Part shown: positions 38,163-46,975 of the stretch, piece by piece
Numbering within the stretch: position 1 is the stretch's first letter
How the letters are laid out: each line of letters opens with the position of its first letter
NCBI GenBank assembly: GCA_024400495.1
Contig: JAKSMR010000005.1
Coordinates: 1 to 64,000, forward strand
Length of the DNA stretch: 64,000 nucleotides
Reading direction: 5' to 3'
Origin: Bacteroidales bacterium
GTDB lineage: Bacteria; Bacteroidota; Bacteroidia; Bacteroidales; P3
Position numbers and translations under genes: made by a program
Notes under the pieces: generated by a model
Seen by the model: only the letters and a program-made list of their open reading frames with translations
Told to the model about the DNA's origin: nothing
Database searches by the model: none

Positions 38163-38789
38163 ATGAAAAACGTTTTCAAATTTTTAGGCATTGCTCTTCT
38201 CGCTAGCAGCCTCGTACTCGTTTCCTGCGGTAAGGAAGAAGAAAACAACAACAACAACGGCACCGAAAACAACGGTGGCAACAACAATGGTGACAACAAT
38301 GGTGGCAACAATGGTGGCAACAACACTACCGAAAGTGCAACCGTAACTTTCAGCGGCGACACTTGGACTGCAGAAGGCATCCAGTCAAAATACTATGCTG
38401 ACTATCAGGTTGTGACCGCTACCCTCGGTGGTGACGCTGCTTTCGCAAACTTCCCCCTCGTTGAGTTCGCTATCTATCGTGACGCTGCTGGTACCTACAC
38501 CGACAATTTCGACATTGCAAACCAGGCTTGGGGAAACGATATCTACGCTTGGGTTGAATACTACGAGGAGACCTATATCTCCGATGGTCAGACTGCTTAC
38601 GGCGACTGGTGGGCATCTTCCGCTACTACCAACATCACCGCTATCGACCTCACCGCTGGCAAGGTATCCGCTACCTGCAACGCTAACATGTTCAGCGCTG
38701 TTGAGGCTTTCGTTGACGGTTCCGACAGCCCCGCAGAGACCACTATGAGCTTCACCCTCACCAACGTAACTATTGCTCCTGCCAAATAA
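38163..38789 (+). CDS. Lipoprotein with Asn/Gly-rich linker
   Basis: 208 aa. Lipobox LVLVSC (Cys about residue 21) followed by a flexible tract of about 35 Asn, Gly, Asp and Glu residues (residues 23-57), then a compact beta-rich domain (residues 60-208) with many aromatic residues (YYADYQVVTATLGG, WGNDIYAWVEYYEE). The linker would hold the domain away from the membrane. The family is not recognised. T-rich third positions and the strong promoter suggest high expression. It has its own terminator. Confidence 0.85.
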   Translation: MKNVFKFLGIALLASSLVLVSCGKEEENNNNNGTENNGGNNNGDNNGGNNGGNNTTESATVTFSGDTWTAEGIQSKYYADYQVVTATLGGDAAFANFPLVEFAIYRDAAGTYTDNFDIANQAWGNDIYAWVEYYEETYISDGQTAYGDWWASSATTNITAIDLTAGKVSATCNANMFSAVEAFVDGSDSPAETTMSFTLTNVTIAPAK

Positions 38790-38811
38790 TTTTCAAACAG
38801 AACATTATTAT

Positions 38812-38838
38812 CAAAGCCCTTCTAAAAGGAGGGCTTTG
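38812..38838 (+). terminator. Terminator after the Asn/Gly-rich lipoprotein gene
   Basis: Perfect 9-bp stem CAAAGCCCT (38812-38820) with AGGGCTTTG (38830-38838); the T tract is short. Confidence 0.8.
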
Positions 38839-38869
38839 GTTTAACAAAAAAAACAATTTTTTATATAGA

Positions 38870-39301
38870 ATGAAAACTATCAAAGTTTTAGCTCTTGCCG
38901 CTCTGGCCATGACTTTCGCTGTTGCTTGCAACAACGCACCCGAGACTCCCGCTGTAAACGAAGACAGCATCGAGCAGGCTCGTATCGCTGACAGCATCGC
39001 TGCCGCTGAAGCTCTCGCTGCAGAAGAAGCTGCTCTCGAAGAAGCTCGTATCGCTGACAGCATCCGCGTTGCTGACAGCCTCGCTTCCCTCAAGAAAACC
39101 GTAAAGACCGCTGTTAAGAAAGAGGTTAAGAAAGCCGTTTCAGCTCAGGAGCAGAAACTCGCTAACGCCAAGACCAACACTGGTGACAAGAAATTCACCG
39201 TTGCTGGCGCTGGTGAAAGAACCGAAGCTGACCAAACCAAGAAGATTGAATCCACCCAGAATGGCGAGAAAAAGACCTTCACCAAAGGTGGTGTCAGATA
39301 A
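38870..39301 (+). CDS. Small lipoprotein with coiled-coil and basic tail
   Basis: 143 aa. Signal peptide and lipobox ending AVAC (Cys about residue 20). Residues about 30-75 contain two copies of EQARIADSI/EEARIADSI separated by Ala- and Glu-rich helix, so a coiled coil is likely. The second half is Lys- and Thr-rich (KTAVKKEVKKAV). It resembles small cell-envelope lipoproteins, but no family is recognised. Codon choice is like that of highly expressed genes. A near-perfect terminator hairpin follows. Confidence 0.82.
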   Translation: MKTIKVLALAALAMTFAVACNNAPETPAVNEDSIEQARIADSIAAAEALAAEEAALEEARIADSIRVADSLASLKKTVKTAVKKEVKKAVSAQEQKLANAKTNTGDKKFTVAGAGERTEADQTKKIESTQNGEKKTFTKGGVR

Positions 39302-39321
39302 TTGACATTTGTCTCATGAGT

Positions 39322-39357
39322 AAGTCCGGGTATAGCCTTATATCCGGGCTTATTTAT
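39322..39357 (+). terminator. Intrinsic terminator after the coiled-coil lipoprotein gene
   Basis: 13-bp stem from AAGTCCGGGTATA (39322-39334) and TATATCCGGGCTT (39339-39351), with one mismatch, then ATTTATT. Confidence 0.82.
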
Positions 39358-39419
39358 TAATAAGGCAATTTTCAGAAATCAAAGAAAACAACCCCACTCA
39401 AAGGAAGAAAACAAAAAAA

Positions 39420-39941
39420 ATGAAAAAAGCAACAATCCTCCTCCTAGCAATCTCTGCGTTAGCAATCTCCTGCAAAGACAAAGACCGCGAAAGCATAACT
39501 CTTGCAGCCCACGGCTATCTAGACGCTATGGCGAATTACAAGATCAACGAGGCCACAGCTTTCTGCACTGAAGAAACGAAGAGCACCTACATCGCCTTTC
39601 TTAACGAGTTCTTTGTCCCGCAGTACGACACTAGCACCATACTCCGCGCCAATTGTGCAGCCGAGATGCCCGCCACAATCACCATACAGGACATCGAGAT
39701 TTCGAACGATACCACGGCCGTCGTAACCTACACCAAGACAACCCCACGACAGATATCAAAAGACCAGACGCTGAAAATGCGCAAGCGTAGCGGGGAATGG
39801 TATGCTCATTGGGTGATGGAACACACACCACGTGAATTCGAAATGACCCGAGACACCCTAAAAATTGAAGAGGTCAGGAAATCCAGAACCTTTCATATTG
39901 GATCACCCGACTCATTACAATCCAAATCACGACGCAAATGA
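39420..39941 (+). CDS. Lipoprotein, DUF4878-like
   Basis: 173 aa. Lipobox ALAISC (Cys about residue 18). The following domain of about 100 residues (AAHGYLDAMANYKINEA ... ATITIQDIEISNDTTAVVTY ... KMRKRSGEWYAHWVM) has the helix-plus-sheet outline of NTF2-like DUF4878 lipoproteins. A charged C-terminal tail ends in SKSRRK. The next gene encodes a shorter relative and overlaps by four bases (ATGA), so the two are translated together. Function unknown. Confidence 0.75.
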   Translation: MKKATILLLAISALAISCKDKDRESITLAAHGYLDAMANYKINEATAFCTEETKSTYIAFLNEFFVPQYDTSTILRANCAAEMPATITIQDIEISNDTTAVVTYTKTTPRQISKDQTLKMRKRSGEWYAHWVMEHTPREFEMTRDTLKIEEVRKSRTFHIGSPDSLQSKSRRK

Positions 39942-40354
39942 ACCGAATCCTTCTCATCCTCATTTCTCTTCTGACCATGCTTCTCTCGGCATGCGCCAGC
40001 GACGAAAAGAAGATACGGCACTCTGCCGAAGGCTTCCTTGTTGGGGTAGCAAACTACCGCATAGAAGAAGCAAGACCATACGCAACACCAAAGACACGAT
40101 GCACTACACTTGATTTCATTGAAAAAACGATAATTCCCACTCTTCCAGACGAAGTAATCCAACAAACGACTCCTGTAACTATCAAACTAGAACGCATCAA
40201 CCTCACTACCGACACAACAGCCACTGTAGACTACACACAAACCAACCCCAACGGCTGTACATCCAACCAGATAAAACTTGTGAAGAGACAACGGAAATGG
40301 CAAGTGGAACTCTTGACAACTATACCCCTTTCTTCCGACCAGCAGAACAACTGA
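39938..40354 (+). CDS. Lipoprotein, paralogue of the preceding gene
   Basis: 138 aa. Lipobox MLLSAC (Cys about residue 19). The layout copies the previous protein: HSAEGFLVGVANYRIEEARPYAT matches AAHGYLDAMANYKINEATAFCT, and TTDTTATVDYTQTNP matches SNDTTAVVTYTKTTP. A local duplication followed by divergence is likely. No terminator with a clear T tract follows. Confidence 0.75.
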   Translation: MNRILLILISLLTMLLSACASDEKKIRHSAEGFLVGVANYRIEEARPYATPKTRCTTLDFIEKTIIPTLPDEVIQQTTPVTIKLERINLTTDTTATVDYTQTNPNGCTSNQIKLVKRQRKWQVELLTTIPLSSDQQNN

Positions 40355-40634
40355 TCCCGGATATAAAACGCCTCCGTGCTTGTATTCATAAACCAAGCTA
40401 AGAGCTCCCTCGCTTCCCGCCCCTAAGAAGCCCGCTTTGAAAAAAAAAAAAAAAGAAGGCCTCTTTACGACCATACACTTCTTAATCCACTTCGCATATC
40501 TATCGCCATAGAGACGTAGATCACACCTCACCTTTAGCCAGAAGAAGGACAAATCTCTAGCGCGCGTGCGATTTTTATTTATATATCAATTATTTTTTGT
40601 AACTTTGCATTTGAATTATTATACACCTTAGACT
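40355..40634. other. 280-bp intergenic region with a 15-A run
   Basis: No gene seen. It contains a homopolymer of 15 A (40440-40454) and, near its end, a -7 element TAACTTTG (40600-40607) that probably serves the next operon, 28 nt before the ATG at 40635. Confidence 0.65.
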
Positions 40635-41459
40635 ATGGGAAAAGGAAGAATACTATTTGTAAACCAAGAGATTATGCCTTTCACTCCTGAGACACCTAGC
40701 GCACACATGGGACGCCATCTGCCCGCTTTTGTCCAGGATCGCGAACGAGAAATACGTGTATTCATGCCCCGTTTCGACTATGTGAACGAGCGCAAACATC
40801 AGCTGCACGAAGTCATCCGTCTGTCGGGCATGAACCTCATCGTGAACAACTGCGACCACCAGATGATTATCAAAGTCGGCTCCATTCCCACAGCTCGCAT
40901 GCAGGTCTACTTCATCGACAACGAGGAATACTTCGCCCATAGCGGAGAGCTTCTCGACGAAAAAGGTAACCTCAAGAAGGACGACGACGAGCGTATGCTC
41001 TTCTTCTGCCACAGCACCCTCGAGGCCGTGAGAAAACTGGCCTGGCAGCCTCACCTCATCCACTTCTCGGGATGGTTCTCGTCACTTATCCCCTTCTACC
41101 TCCGCCGCATCAACAAAGAGAACGCCTTCTTCACCGACACCAAGACCGTGTTCTCCCTTACCGACGACCACTTCAACGGCCGTTTCACCGAGGAGCTGGA
41201 GCGCAAGATGAAGAACGACGGCGCCACCGCCAAGGACCTCCGCATCTTCCACGACCTGGACTATATGACCCTCATGAAGGCCGTCATCACCTACGCCCAC
41301 GGCATCGTCATCGCCTCCCCCAACGCCAACCCAGAGCTGGTCGCCTTCGCCAAAGAGAACAAGAAACACGTGCTGGACTACAACGACAACCAGACCGAAT
41401 TCTATACCTCCATCAACAAATTCTACGACTCCCTTATCGGCAGCAAAATCAACAACTAA
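40635..41459 (+). CDS. Starch/glycogen synthase N-terminal domain protein (GT5-like, single domain)
   Basis: 274 aa. It resembles only the N-terminal Rossmann half of GT5 glycogen synthase: ILFVNQEIMPFTPETPSAHMG at the start, HLPAFVQDREREIRVFMPRF, and HLIHFSGWFSSLIPFYL in place of the usual HxHDW. The C-terminal half with the ADP-glucose-binding domain is absent, and the KxGGL motif reads SAHMG. Catalysis is therefore doubtful. Similar short forms are annotated as glycogen synthase in Bacteroidota. It precedes a DUF4270 gene by one base, so the pair is an operon and the role may be in the envelope rather than in glycogen storage. Confidence 0.8.
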   Translation: MGKGRILFVNQEIMPFTPETPSAHMGRHLPAFVQDREREIRVFMPRFDYVNERKHQLHEVIRLSGMNLIVNNCDHQMIIKVGSIPTARMQVYFIDNEEYFAHSGELLDEKGNLKKDDDERMLFFCHSTLEAVRKLAWQPHLIHFSGWFSSLIPFYLRRINKENAFFTDTKTVFSLTDDHFNGRFTEELERKMKNDGATAKDLRIFHDLDYMTLMKAVITYAHGIVIASPNANPELVAFAKENKKHVLDYNDNQTEFYTSINKFYDSLIGSKINN

Positions 41460-41460
41460 G

Positions 41461-42735
41461 ATGAAACTCCGTTTTAGACATACACTCATCCTTCTCCTGC
41501 TTGCTGTTATGGGCAGCACCTTAGTCTCGTGTCAGGACGAAGAATCGGGCATCGGCATGGACCTCCAGGACCCTGCCACCCTCTACCAGGGACAGCGCGA
41601 CACCCTCTACGGCACAGGCATCACCCTCTTTGAGGACTCCCTGATGACCACCGGCTATTCCCTCGGACTGCTGGGCAACATCAGCGACGGCACCTTCGGA
41701 AGCGCCAGCGCCACCATCTTCACCCAGGTGACCTGCAGCAGCGAGACCGGCTTCGACTACACCACCTCCACCGTCGACTCGGTCATCCTGAGCATCGTCA
41801 TCGACAAAGGAGACTACGACACCATCGGTCGTGGTTTCAGCATCTCCGTCCACAGACTGGCAGAGGAGATCTCCAGCGAGCAGACCTACTACAGCTTTGA
41901 CGAGATCGCCGTTGCCGAAGAGCTGTTCAACGGCCGCGTCGGCCTCGACACCAACTACAAAGGCAAGAACGTGATCAGCGTGAAGCTCAACAGCTCCATC
42001 CACGCCCTCTTCAACGGACACCGCTACACCCAGCAGGAATTCTGCAGCGCCATGAGAGGCCTGCGTCTCACACTCAACAACGCCGACACCATCGTCACCG
42101 TGGCCTTTAACGACAAAGACACCAAGGTCTCGGTATTCCGCACCTACGTCAACTCCGACAACCAGAGCACCATCCTTCAGGAAGGCTTCTCCATCAGCGC
42201 CGGAGCACGCCACTTCAACCATTTCGAGCACAACTACATCTCCAATCTCAGCGTCTTCAACAGCAACAAGAAAGACTCCATCGACGGCGCAACCCAGATG
42301 TATCTCGACCCCATGGGTGGAACACGCGTGAAGCTGAATTTCAACAACCAGATCAAGGCCTTCCACGCCGCTCATCCCACCGCCATTGTGCACTATGCCG
42401 AGCTCATCCTCCCCGTCGACAACACCCGCTCCCCCAAGCCCGCCGACGACCTCCTCGCCATGCGCCAGGACGGCGACTCCACCTACCTCATCTACGACAT
42501 GATGGACCCCTTCCGCAGCAACGGCTACGACGGCAAATACCACACCGGCAACGGCAAGTACTTCTACCGCCTCTGTGTGACACAGCACCTGCAAAAACTG
42601 CTGCTCCAAGGCAAAGACGAAGGCACGCTGCTCTACATCAACTCCCGCCGCGCTTCGGCCAAGCGTTCGGTACTCCACGGATACAGCACTGCACAGAAAC
42701 CCCACATCGTGCTCGTCTACTCCGAATCCAAATAG
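41461..42735 (+). CDS. DUF4270 lipoprotein
   Basis: 424 aa. Signal peptide with lipobox TLVSC (Cys about residue 24) then the DUF4270 start (ESGIGMDLQDP, SLGLLGNISDGTFGSASATIFTQV). The fold is beta-rich throughout with STVDSVILSIVID and the late HYAELILPVDN and LLYINSRRASAKRSVLHG segments typical of the family. Probably outer-membrane attached; function unknown. It follows the starch-synthase-domain gene by 1 nt. Confidence 0.88.
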   Translation: MKLRFRHTLILLLLAVMGSTLVSCQDEESGIGMDLQDPATLYQGQRDTLYGTGITLFEDSLMTTGYSLGLLGNISDGTFGSASATIFTQVTCSSETGFDYTTSTVDSVILSIVIDKGDYDTIGRGFSISVHRLAEEISSEQTYYSFDEIAVAEELFNGRVGLDTNYKGKNVISVKLNSSIHALFNGHRYTQQEFCSAMRGLRLTLNNADTIVTVAFNDKDTKVSVFRTYVNSDNQSTILQEGFSISAGARHFNHFEHNYISNLSVFNSNKKDSIDGATQMYLDPMGGTRVKLNFNNQIKAFHAAHPTAIVHYAELILPVDNTRSPKPADDLLAMRQDGDSTYLIYDMMDPFRSNGYDGKYHTGNGKYFYRLCVTQHLQKLLLQGKDEGTLLYINSRRASAKRSVLHGYSTAQKPHIVLVYSESK

Positions 42736-42781
42736 AAAAGAAAAACACTAAGAAACCCCTTTGTAACAATCACAATAAGAT

Positions 42782-43972
42782 ATGAAACATCTTCTCTCCC
42801 TCCTCGCAAGCATACTGTGCCTCAGCCAGATCTCGGCACAGATCAACTACCAGAAGTTCTACGACGCCCAGCAGACCAAGGCAGCTGTGGAAGGCATCAT
42901 GACCGACGACAGCGTCCGCACCGGCACCTGGACCTGGTGGCACCCCAACGGACGTGTCTACCAGCAAGGCGAATATAAGAATGGCCAGAAGACTGGCATC
43001 TGGAAGGTATACTACGAGAACGGCCGTCAGGCTGCCGAGGAATACTACTCCGGCAACGGAACCACCCGCACCTGGCATCAGAACGGCAAGAAACAGAGCG
43101 AGATTGAGGTCGTCAACGGCAAGAAGAACGGCATCTACCGCTCCTGGTTCGCCAACGGCAAGCAGAAAGACGAGATCCGTTTCGTCAACGGCATCAAAGA
43201 AGGAGAGACCAAGGAATGGCACGAAAACGGCCAGCTGAAATTCCAGGGCACCTATGAGGGCAACGAGCTCAATGGCCCCGCCGTATGGTACACCGACCGC
43301 GGCAAGCTTGACATGAAAGGCACCCTCGCCGACGGCGAGCAGGAAGGCGAATGGCTCTTCTACTGGCGCACCAACGGCAACCTCGGCATCAGAGGCTCCT
43401 ACAAAGGCGGCGTTGAAGAAGGCGAATGGACCTACTACTATGAGACCGGCGAGAAATGGCGCGCAGGCAAGTACAAGAACGGCGAACGCAGCGGCCTCTG
43501 GACCACCTGGTACGAGAGCGGACGCAAACTCCACGAAGGCAGCTACACCAACGGGAAAGAGTCGGGCCAGTGGACCTCCTGGTACGAAGACGGCCGCACT
43601 GACTATGTAGGCTCCTTCAAGAACGGCATGAAAGACGGCGCCTGGACCGGCTACTATGAGGACGGCCGCATACGCTACACCATGCACTACAAGAACGACG
43701 AGAAAGAGGGCGAAGAGGTCCGCAACTATCCTAACGGGAAGGTTGAGATCCGCTGCAACTACCGCGCAGGCAAATACCACGGGAAATTCGAGCGCTTCAA
43801 TACCGCCGGCAAACCCGAGGAGATGGGCAACTTCGTCAATGGCGAGAAAGACGGCAAATGGATCTTCTACGACGAGCGCGGAGGAGAAGGTGTCGTGGCT
43901 CAGTTCAAGAACGGCAATATGACCTCCAAGCAGGACAACATCCCAGCAAAGAAACCCGCCCCCAGAAGATAA
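42782..43972 (+). CDS. MORN/YwqK-type repeat protein, secreted
   Basis: 396 aa with a signal peptide (residues 1-18, ending in SAQ). The rest is about 14 repeats of 23 residues of the type G-x-W-x-x-Y-Y-E-x-G-x-x-x-x-x-G-x-Y-K-N-G, the YwqK/MORN pattern. These make an elongated beta-sheet solenoid, usually for binding. Annotation pipelines call such proteins antitoxin YwqK, but a signal peptide and the absence of a toxin gene make that unlikely here. It ends the operon that begins with the starch-synthase-domain gene; a terminator follows. Confidence 0.85.
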   Translation: MKHLLSLLASILCLSQISAQINYQKFYDAQQTKAAVEGIMTDDSVRTGTWTWWHPNGRVYQQGEYKNGQKTGIWKVYYENGRQAAEEYYSGNGTTRTWHQNGKKQSEIEVVNGKKNGIYRSWFANGKQKDEIRFVNGIKEGETKEWHENGQLKFQGTYEGNELNGPAVWYTDRGKLDMKGTLADGEQEGEWLFYWRTNGNLGIRGSYKGGVEEGEWTYYYETGEKWRAGKYKNGERSGLWTTWYESGRKLHEGSYTNGKESGQWTSWYEDGRTDYVGSFKNGMKDGAWTGYYEDGRIRYTMHYKNDEKEGEEVRNYPNGKVEIRCNYRAGKYHGKFERFNTAGKPEEMGNFVNGEKDGKWIFYDERGGEGVVAQFKNGNMTSKQDNIPAKKPAPRR

Positions 43973-44004
43973 TCCTCCTCAGACATAGGACTCCCTACAG
44001 GAAA

Positions 44005-44037
44005 AGAGATTGCCAGACCGACACGCAATCTCTTTTT
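44005..44037 (+). terminator. Intrinsic terminator after the MORN-repeat gene
   Basis: Perfect 9-bp stem AGAGATTGC (44005-44013) with GCAATCTCT (44025-44033) and a T tract. Confidence 0.9.
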
Positions 44038-44124
44038 CTGCCAGAAGAGGAAACGCCGACGCGCCCTTCCCTTGCAACAAGCCTACAAGAACCCCCTCTC
44101 TCCACCGAAAAAGCACACGACATC

Positions 44125-44571
44125 ATGACAGGAACCTGTACCGTAAACATCATGATCGAAGCCACTTCCGAGGCCGACCTTCTGGCCTATGCGCAAGCAA
44201 ACAGCCACGAGGTAGGACGCCAGAGCATAGCGTCGGCAGAGGAATTCGTAGCACTTATCAACGAAGCCATCGCCGACAACTGCGACGACATAGATTATTG
44301 GGAGATGGTGGACGGGATGATGCTCTCTGCCAAGCTCCACAACGGACGTGTGATGGAGCTGGTTTTCGAAGCCGACGACACGATGATCTTCACCGCCTGG
44401 TCAGAGGAATTTCTCGAGCAATGGCCCCGCCTCTCCCTCACCGCCGTCGTTACCGAACAGGAAACCTTCTCCACACTCCACCTTCACACAGAGCAGCACG
44501 AGAACGGGGTGCGCTATCTGGAAGGATTCGACACCGATCTTGACGAGGACGAGATGGAGGACGAGCAATAA
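44125..44571 (+). CDS. Small acidic protein of unknown function
   Basis: 148 aa from MTGTCT (44125); a longer frame upstream overlaps the MORN gene and the terminator and is not protein-like. No signal peptide or membrane helix, so probably cytoplasmic. Features: an N-terminal strand TCTVNIMIEATSEADLLAYAQ, a helical middle, a conserved-looking LHNGRVMELVFEADDTMIFTAWSEE, and a very acidic tail (DTDLDEDEMEDEQ). Family not recognised. Codon use matches the neighbours. It ends 37 nt before repeat island 6 and no ordinary terminator follows. Confidence 0.7.
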   Translation: MTGTCTVNIMIEATSEADLLAYAQANSHEVGRQSIASAEEFVALINEAIADNCDDIDYWEMVDGMMLSAKLHNGRVMELVFEADDTMIFTAWSEEFLEQWPRLSLTAVVTEQETFSTLHLHTEQHENGVRYLEGFDTDLDEDEMEDEQ

Positions 44572-44607
44572 TAGCGTCTCCCGAAGGAATACTACCTTAC
44601 AACTCTT

Positions 44608-44719
44608 TAGAGCCCCAGTAGCACCTATATAGCATATGGGTAGCATCTCGAACAAGGAGGGTAGCACCTAGAATTGTAGCGCTATATAGGCGCTAGACAG
44701 GCACCATATAGGTATAATG
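44608..44719. repeat. 11-bp-period repeat island 6
   Basis: Four units in phase: TAGAGCCCCAG (44608), TAGCACCTATA (44619), TAGCATATGGG (44630), TAGCATCTCGA (44641). Then come TAGCACCTAGA (44662), TAGCGCTATA (44677), TAGGCGCTAGA (44687), CAGGCACCATA (44698) and TAGGTATAATG (44709), with single-base slips of phase. Confidence 0.75.
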
Positions 44720-44853
44720 TGGACGCTGGTCCGGAGCAAGAGCGAGGCAGCCGCGTAGCAGTTTTCCGGCTTCCATCTGCTGTTGTTTCGGTCTCTCTAC
44801 GGTTGTTCCTCAGACAGGTACTTTGCCTAAGGAGGTGAAATATATAAAATAAA

Positions 44854-44885
44854 TTTGTCTAATATAAAAAACATTCGTATCTTTG
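44854..44885 (+). promoter_or_regulatory. rpsA promoter
   Basis: TTTG (44854-44857), 20-nt spacer, TATCTTTG (44878-44885). Full consensus match. Confidence 0.85.
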
Positions 44886-44997
44886 CATGAATGTTGCCGT
44901 GTGCCCCGTGCTTACTAACGGAATAAGCCACAGCAATTTAAATAATGTTTAACCCGACTGAGTAAGCAGTCAATTAACAAAAACCCAACTCCATATA

Positions 44998-46779
44998 ATG
45001 GATTATAAGAATGTACAACCTTTAGCAGATTTCGATTGGACCGCACTCGAAAGCAAGAGCGAAACCCTCGCAGCTAACGCACAGCAGAGCGAAGCTTACG
45101 ACCAGACCTTCAACCAGCTCACCGAGCAGGACGTTATCGAAGGTACCATCGTATCTGTTAACAACCGCGAAGCAGTAGTAAACATCGGATTCAAATCCGA
45201 CGGTGTTATCCCCGTTTCCGAAATCCGCTACAACCCCGATTTCAAGACTGGCGATAAGATTGAAGTTTACGTAGAGAGCAAAGAGGACGCCAATGGCCAG
45301 ATCCTCCTCAGCCACAAGAAAGCTCGCGTACTGAAATCCTGGAACCGCGTTAACGAAGCTTACGAAAGCCAGGAAATCATCACCGGTTACGTCAAGAGCC
45401 GCACCAAAGGTGGTCTCATCGTTACCGTTTTCGACAACATCGAAGCCTTCCTCCCCGGCTCGCAGATCGACGTTAAGCCCATCCGCGACTACGATGTATT
45501 TGTTGACAAAAACATGGAATTCAAGGTTGTTAAGATCAACCACGAATACAAGAACGTTGTTGTTTCCCACAAAGCTCTCATCGAGGACGAAATCGAAGCC
45601 CAGAAGGCCGAAATCATCTCCCACCTCGAGAAGGGTCAGGTTCTTGAAGGCGTTGTTAAGAACATCACTTCCTACGGCGTATTCATCGACCTCGGTGGCG
45701 TAGATGGTCTCATCCACATCACCGACCTCAGCTGGGGCCGCATCTCTCATCCCGAAGAGATCGTTCACCTCGACGACAAGATCAATGTCGTTATCCTCGA
45801 CTTCGACGAGACCAAGCGTCGTATCGCCCTCGGTCTCAAGCAGCTCACTCCTCACCCCTGGGAGGCCCTCGATGCTAACATCAAGGAAGGCGACCACGTT
45901 AAGGGTAAGGTAGTTGTCCTCGCCGACTACGGTGCATTCGTAGAGGTAGTTCCCGGCGTTGAAGGTCTCATCCACGTCAGCGAGATGAGCTGGAGCCAGC
46001 ACCTCCGCAGCGCTCAGGATTTCCTCAAGGTTGGTCAGGAAGTAGAAGCTGTTGTTCTCACCCTCAACCGCGAAGAGCGCAAGATGAGCCTCGGTATCAA
46101 GCAGCTCATGCCCGATCCTTGGCTGTCCATCGTTGAGAAATATCCCGTAAACAGCAAGCACACCGCTACTGTTCGCAACTTCACCAACTTCGGTATCTTC
46201 GTTGAACTCGAAGAAGGCGTTGACGGTCTCATCCACATCAGCGACCTCAGCTGGAGCAAGAAGATCAAACACCCCGCAGAGTTCACCAAGATCGGCGACA
46301 AGATCGAAGTTCTCGTTCTCGAAGTCGATGCCGAAAACCGTCGTCTCTCCCTCGGTCACAAGCAGCTCGAAGAGAATCCTTGGGATGTTTACGAGACCCT
46401 CTTCACCGTTGGTTCCGTACACAAGGGCACTATCACCGCTATCAACGACAAGGGTGCTACCGTAACCCTTCCTTATGGCGTTGAAGGCTTCGCTCCCATG
46501 CGTCATCTCGTAAAAGAGGACAAGAGCAAGGCTCGCCTCGACGAGACCCTCGAATTCAAAGTTATCGAATTCAACAAGGATAGCAAGAAAATCATCGTTT
46601 CCCACACCGCTATGAACCAGGACATGAGTGCTGACATGGCTAAGGCTGAGGACGACGAGAAGAAGGATCGCAAGGCTAAGAACAACGTTAAGAAACTTAA
46701 CGAGACCTTAGAGAAGACCACTCTCGGTGACGTTTTCGCTAACCTCAAAGAGGAACTCGAAAAGAAAGATAACGAATAG
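44998..46779 (+). CDS. rpsA: 30S ribosomal protein S1
   Basis: 593 aa. S1 binds mRNA on the small subunit and helps start translation. Six S1 (OB-fold) domains in a row are visible, each with the G-x-V/F-x-x-x-x-x-G-x-F/V-V core: for example VVKNITSYGVFIDLGGVDGLIHITDLSW and VRNFTNFGIFVELEEGVDGLIHISDLSW style units, residues about 45 to 560. The last 35 residues are charged and Lys/Glu-rich. Codon use is that of a highly expressed gene. It is monocistronic, with a strong promoter and terminator. Confidence 0.97.
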   Translation: MDYKNVQPLADFDWTALESKSETLAANAQQSEAYDQTFNQLTEQDVIEGTIVSVNNREAVVNIGFKSDGVIPVSEIRYNPDFKTGDKIEVYVESKEDANGQILLSHKKARVLKSWNRVNEAYESQEIITGYVKSRTKGGLIVTVFDNIEAFLPGSQIDVKPIRDYDVFVDKNMEFKVVKINHEYKNVVVSHKALIEDEIEAQKAEIISHLEKGQVLEGVVKNITSYGVFIDLGGVDGLIHITDLSWGRISHPEEIVHLDDKINVVILDFDETKRRIALGLKQLTPHPWEALDANIKEGDHVKGKVVVLADYGAFVEVVPGVEGLIHVSEMSWSQHLRSAQDFLKVGQEVEAVVLTLNREERKMSLGIKQLMPDPWLSIVEKYPVNSKHTATVRNFTNFGIFVELEEGVDGLIHISDLSWSKKIKHPAEFTKIGDKIEVLVLEVDAENRRLSLGHKQLEENPWDVYETLFTVGSVHKGTITAINDKGATVTLPYGVEGFAPMRHLVKEDKSKARLDETLEFKVIEFNKDSKKIIVSHTAMNQDMSADMAKAEDDEKKDRKAKNNVKKLNETLEKTTLGDVFANLKEELEKKDNE

Positions 46780-46792
46780 TTGTCAACCATAG

Positions 46793-46831
46793 GTAAGTGT
46801 GGAGAACAAAACCTCCACACTTACTCTTTTT
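46793..46831 (+). terminator. rpsA terminator
   Basis: Perfect 12-bp stem GTAAGTGTGGAG (46793-46804) with CTCCACACTTAC (46813-46824), followed by TCTTTTT. Confidence 0.95.
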
Positions 46832-46975
46832 CACCTTCTGCATCCTTTTTGCATAAAAGTATGCAGGGCGTGCAACAAAAAAGGTTTTTCTGCGTCTATA
46901 TTATAGAGGGCAGAAAAATCTGCATATAAGACCTCTCTTGAAAAAAGAAAAGTATCTAATATAATAATTCTACCA

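Larger units (their letters stand above)
44572..44997. other. 426-bp intergenic region before rpsA
   Basis: Contains repeat island 6 (44608-44719) and the rpsA promoter (44854-44885). No gene seen. The rpsA leader would be about 105 nt, long enough for regulation by S1 itself, as is known for rpsA in other bacteria. Confidence 0.7.

Noticed and set aside
42782..43972. Toxin-antitoxin system (YwqK antitoxin)
   Set aside because: The protein has a signal peptide and no toxin gene is beside it; the repeats alone do not support the role.
45022..46605. 527-aa minus-strand frame opposite rpsA
   Set aside because: rpsA is certain; the minus frame is an effect of its codon use.
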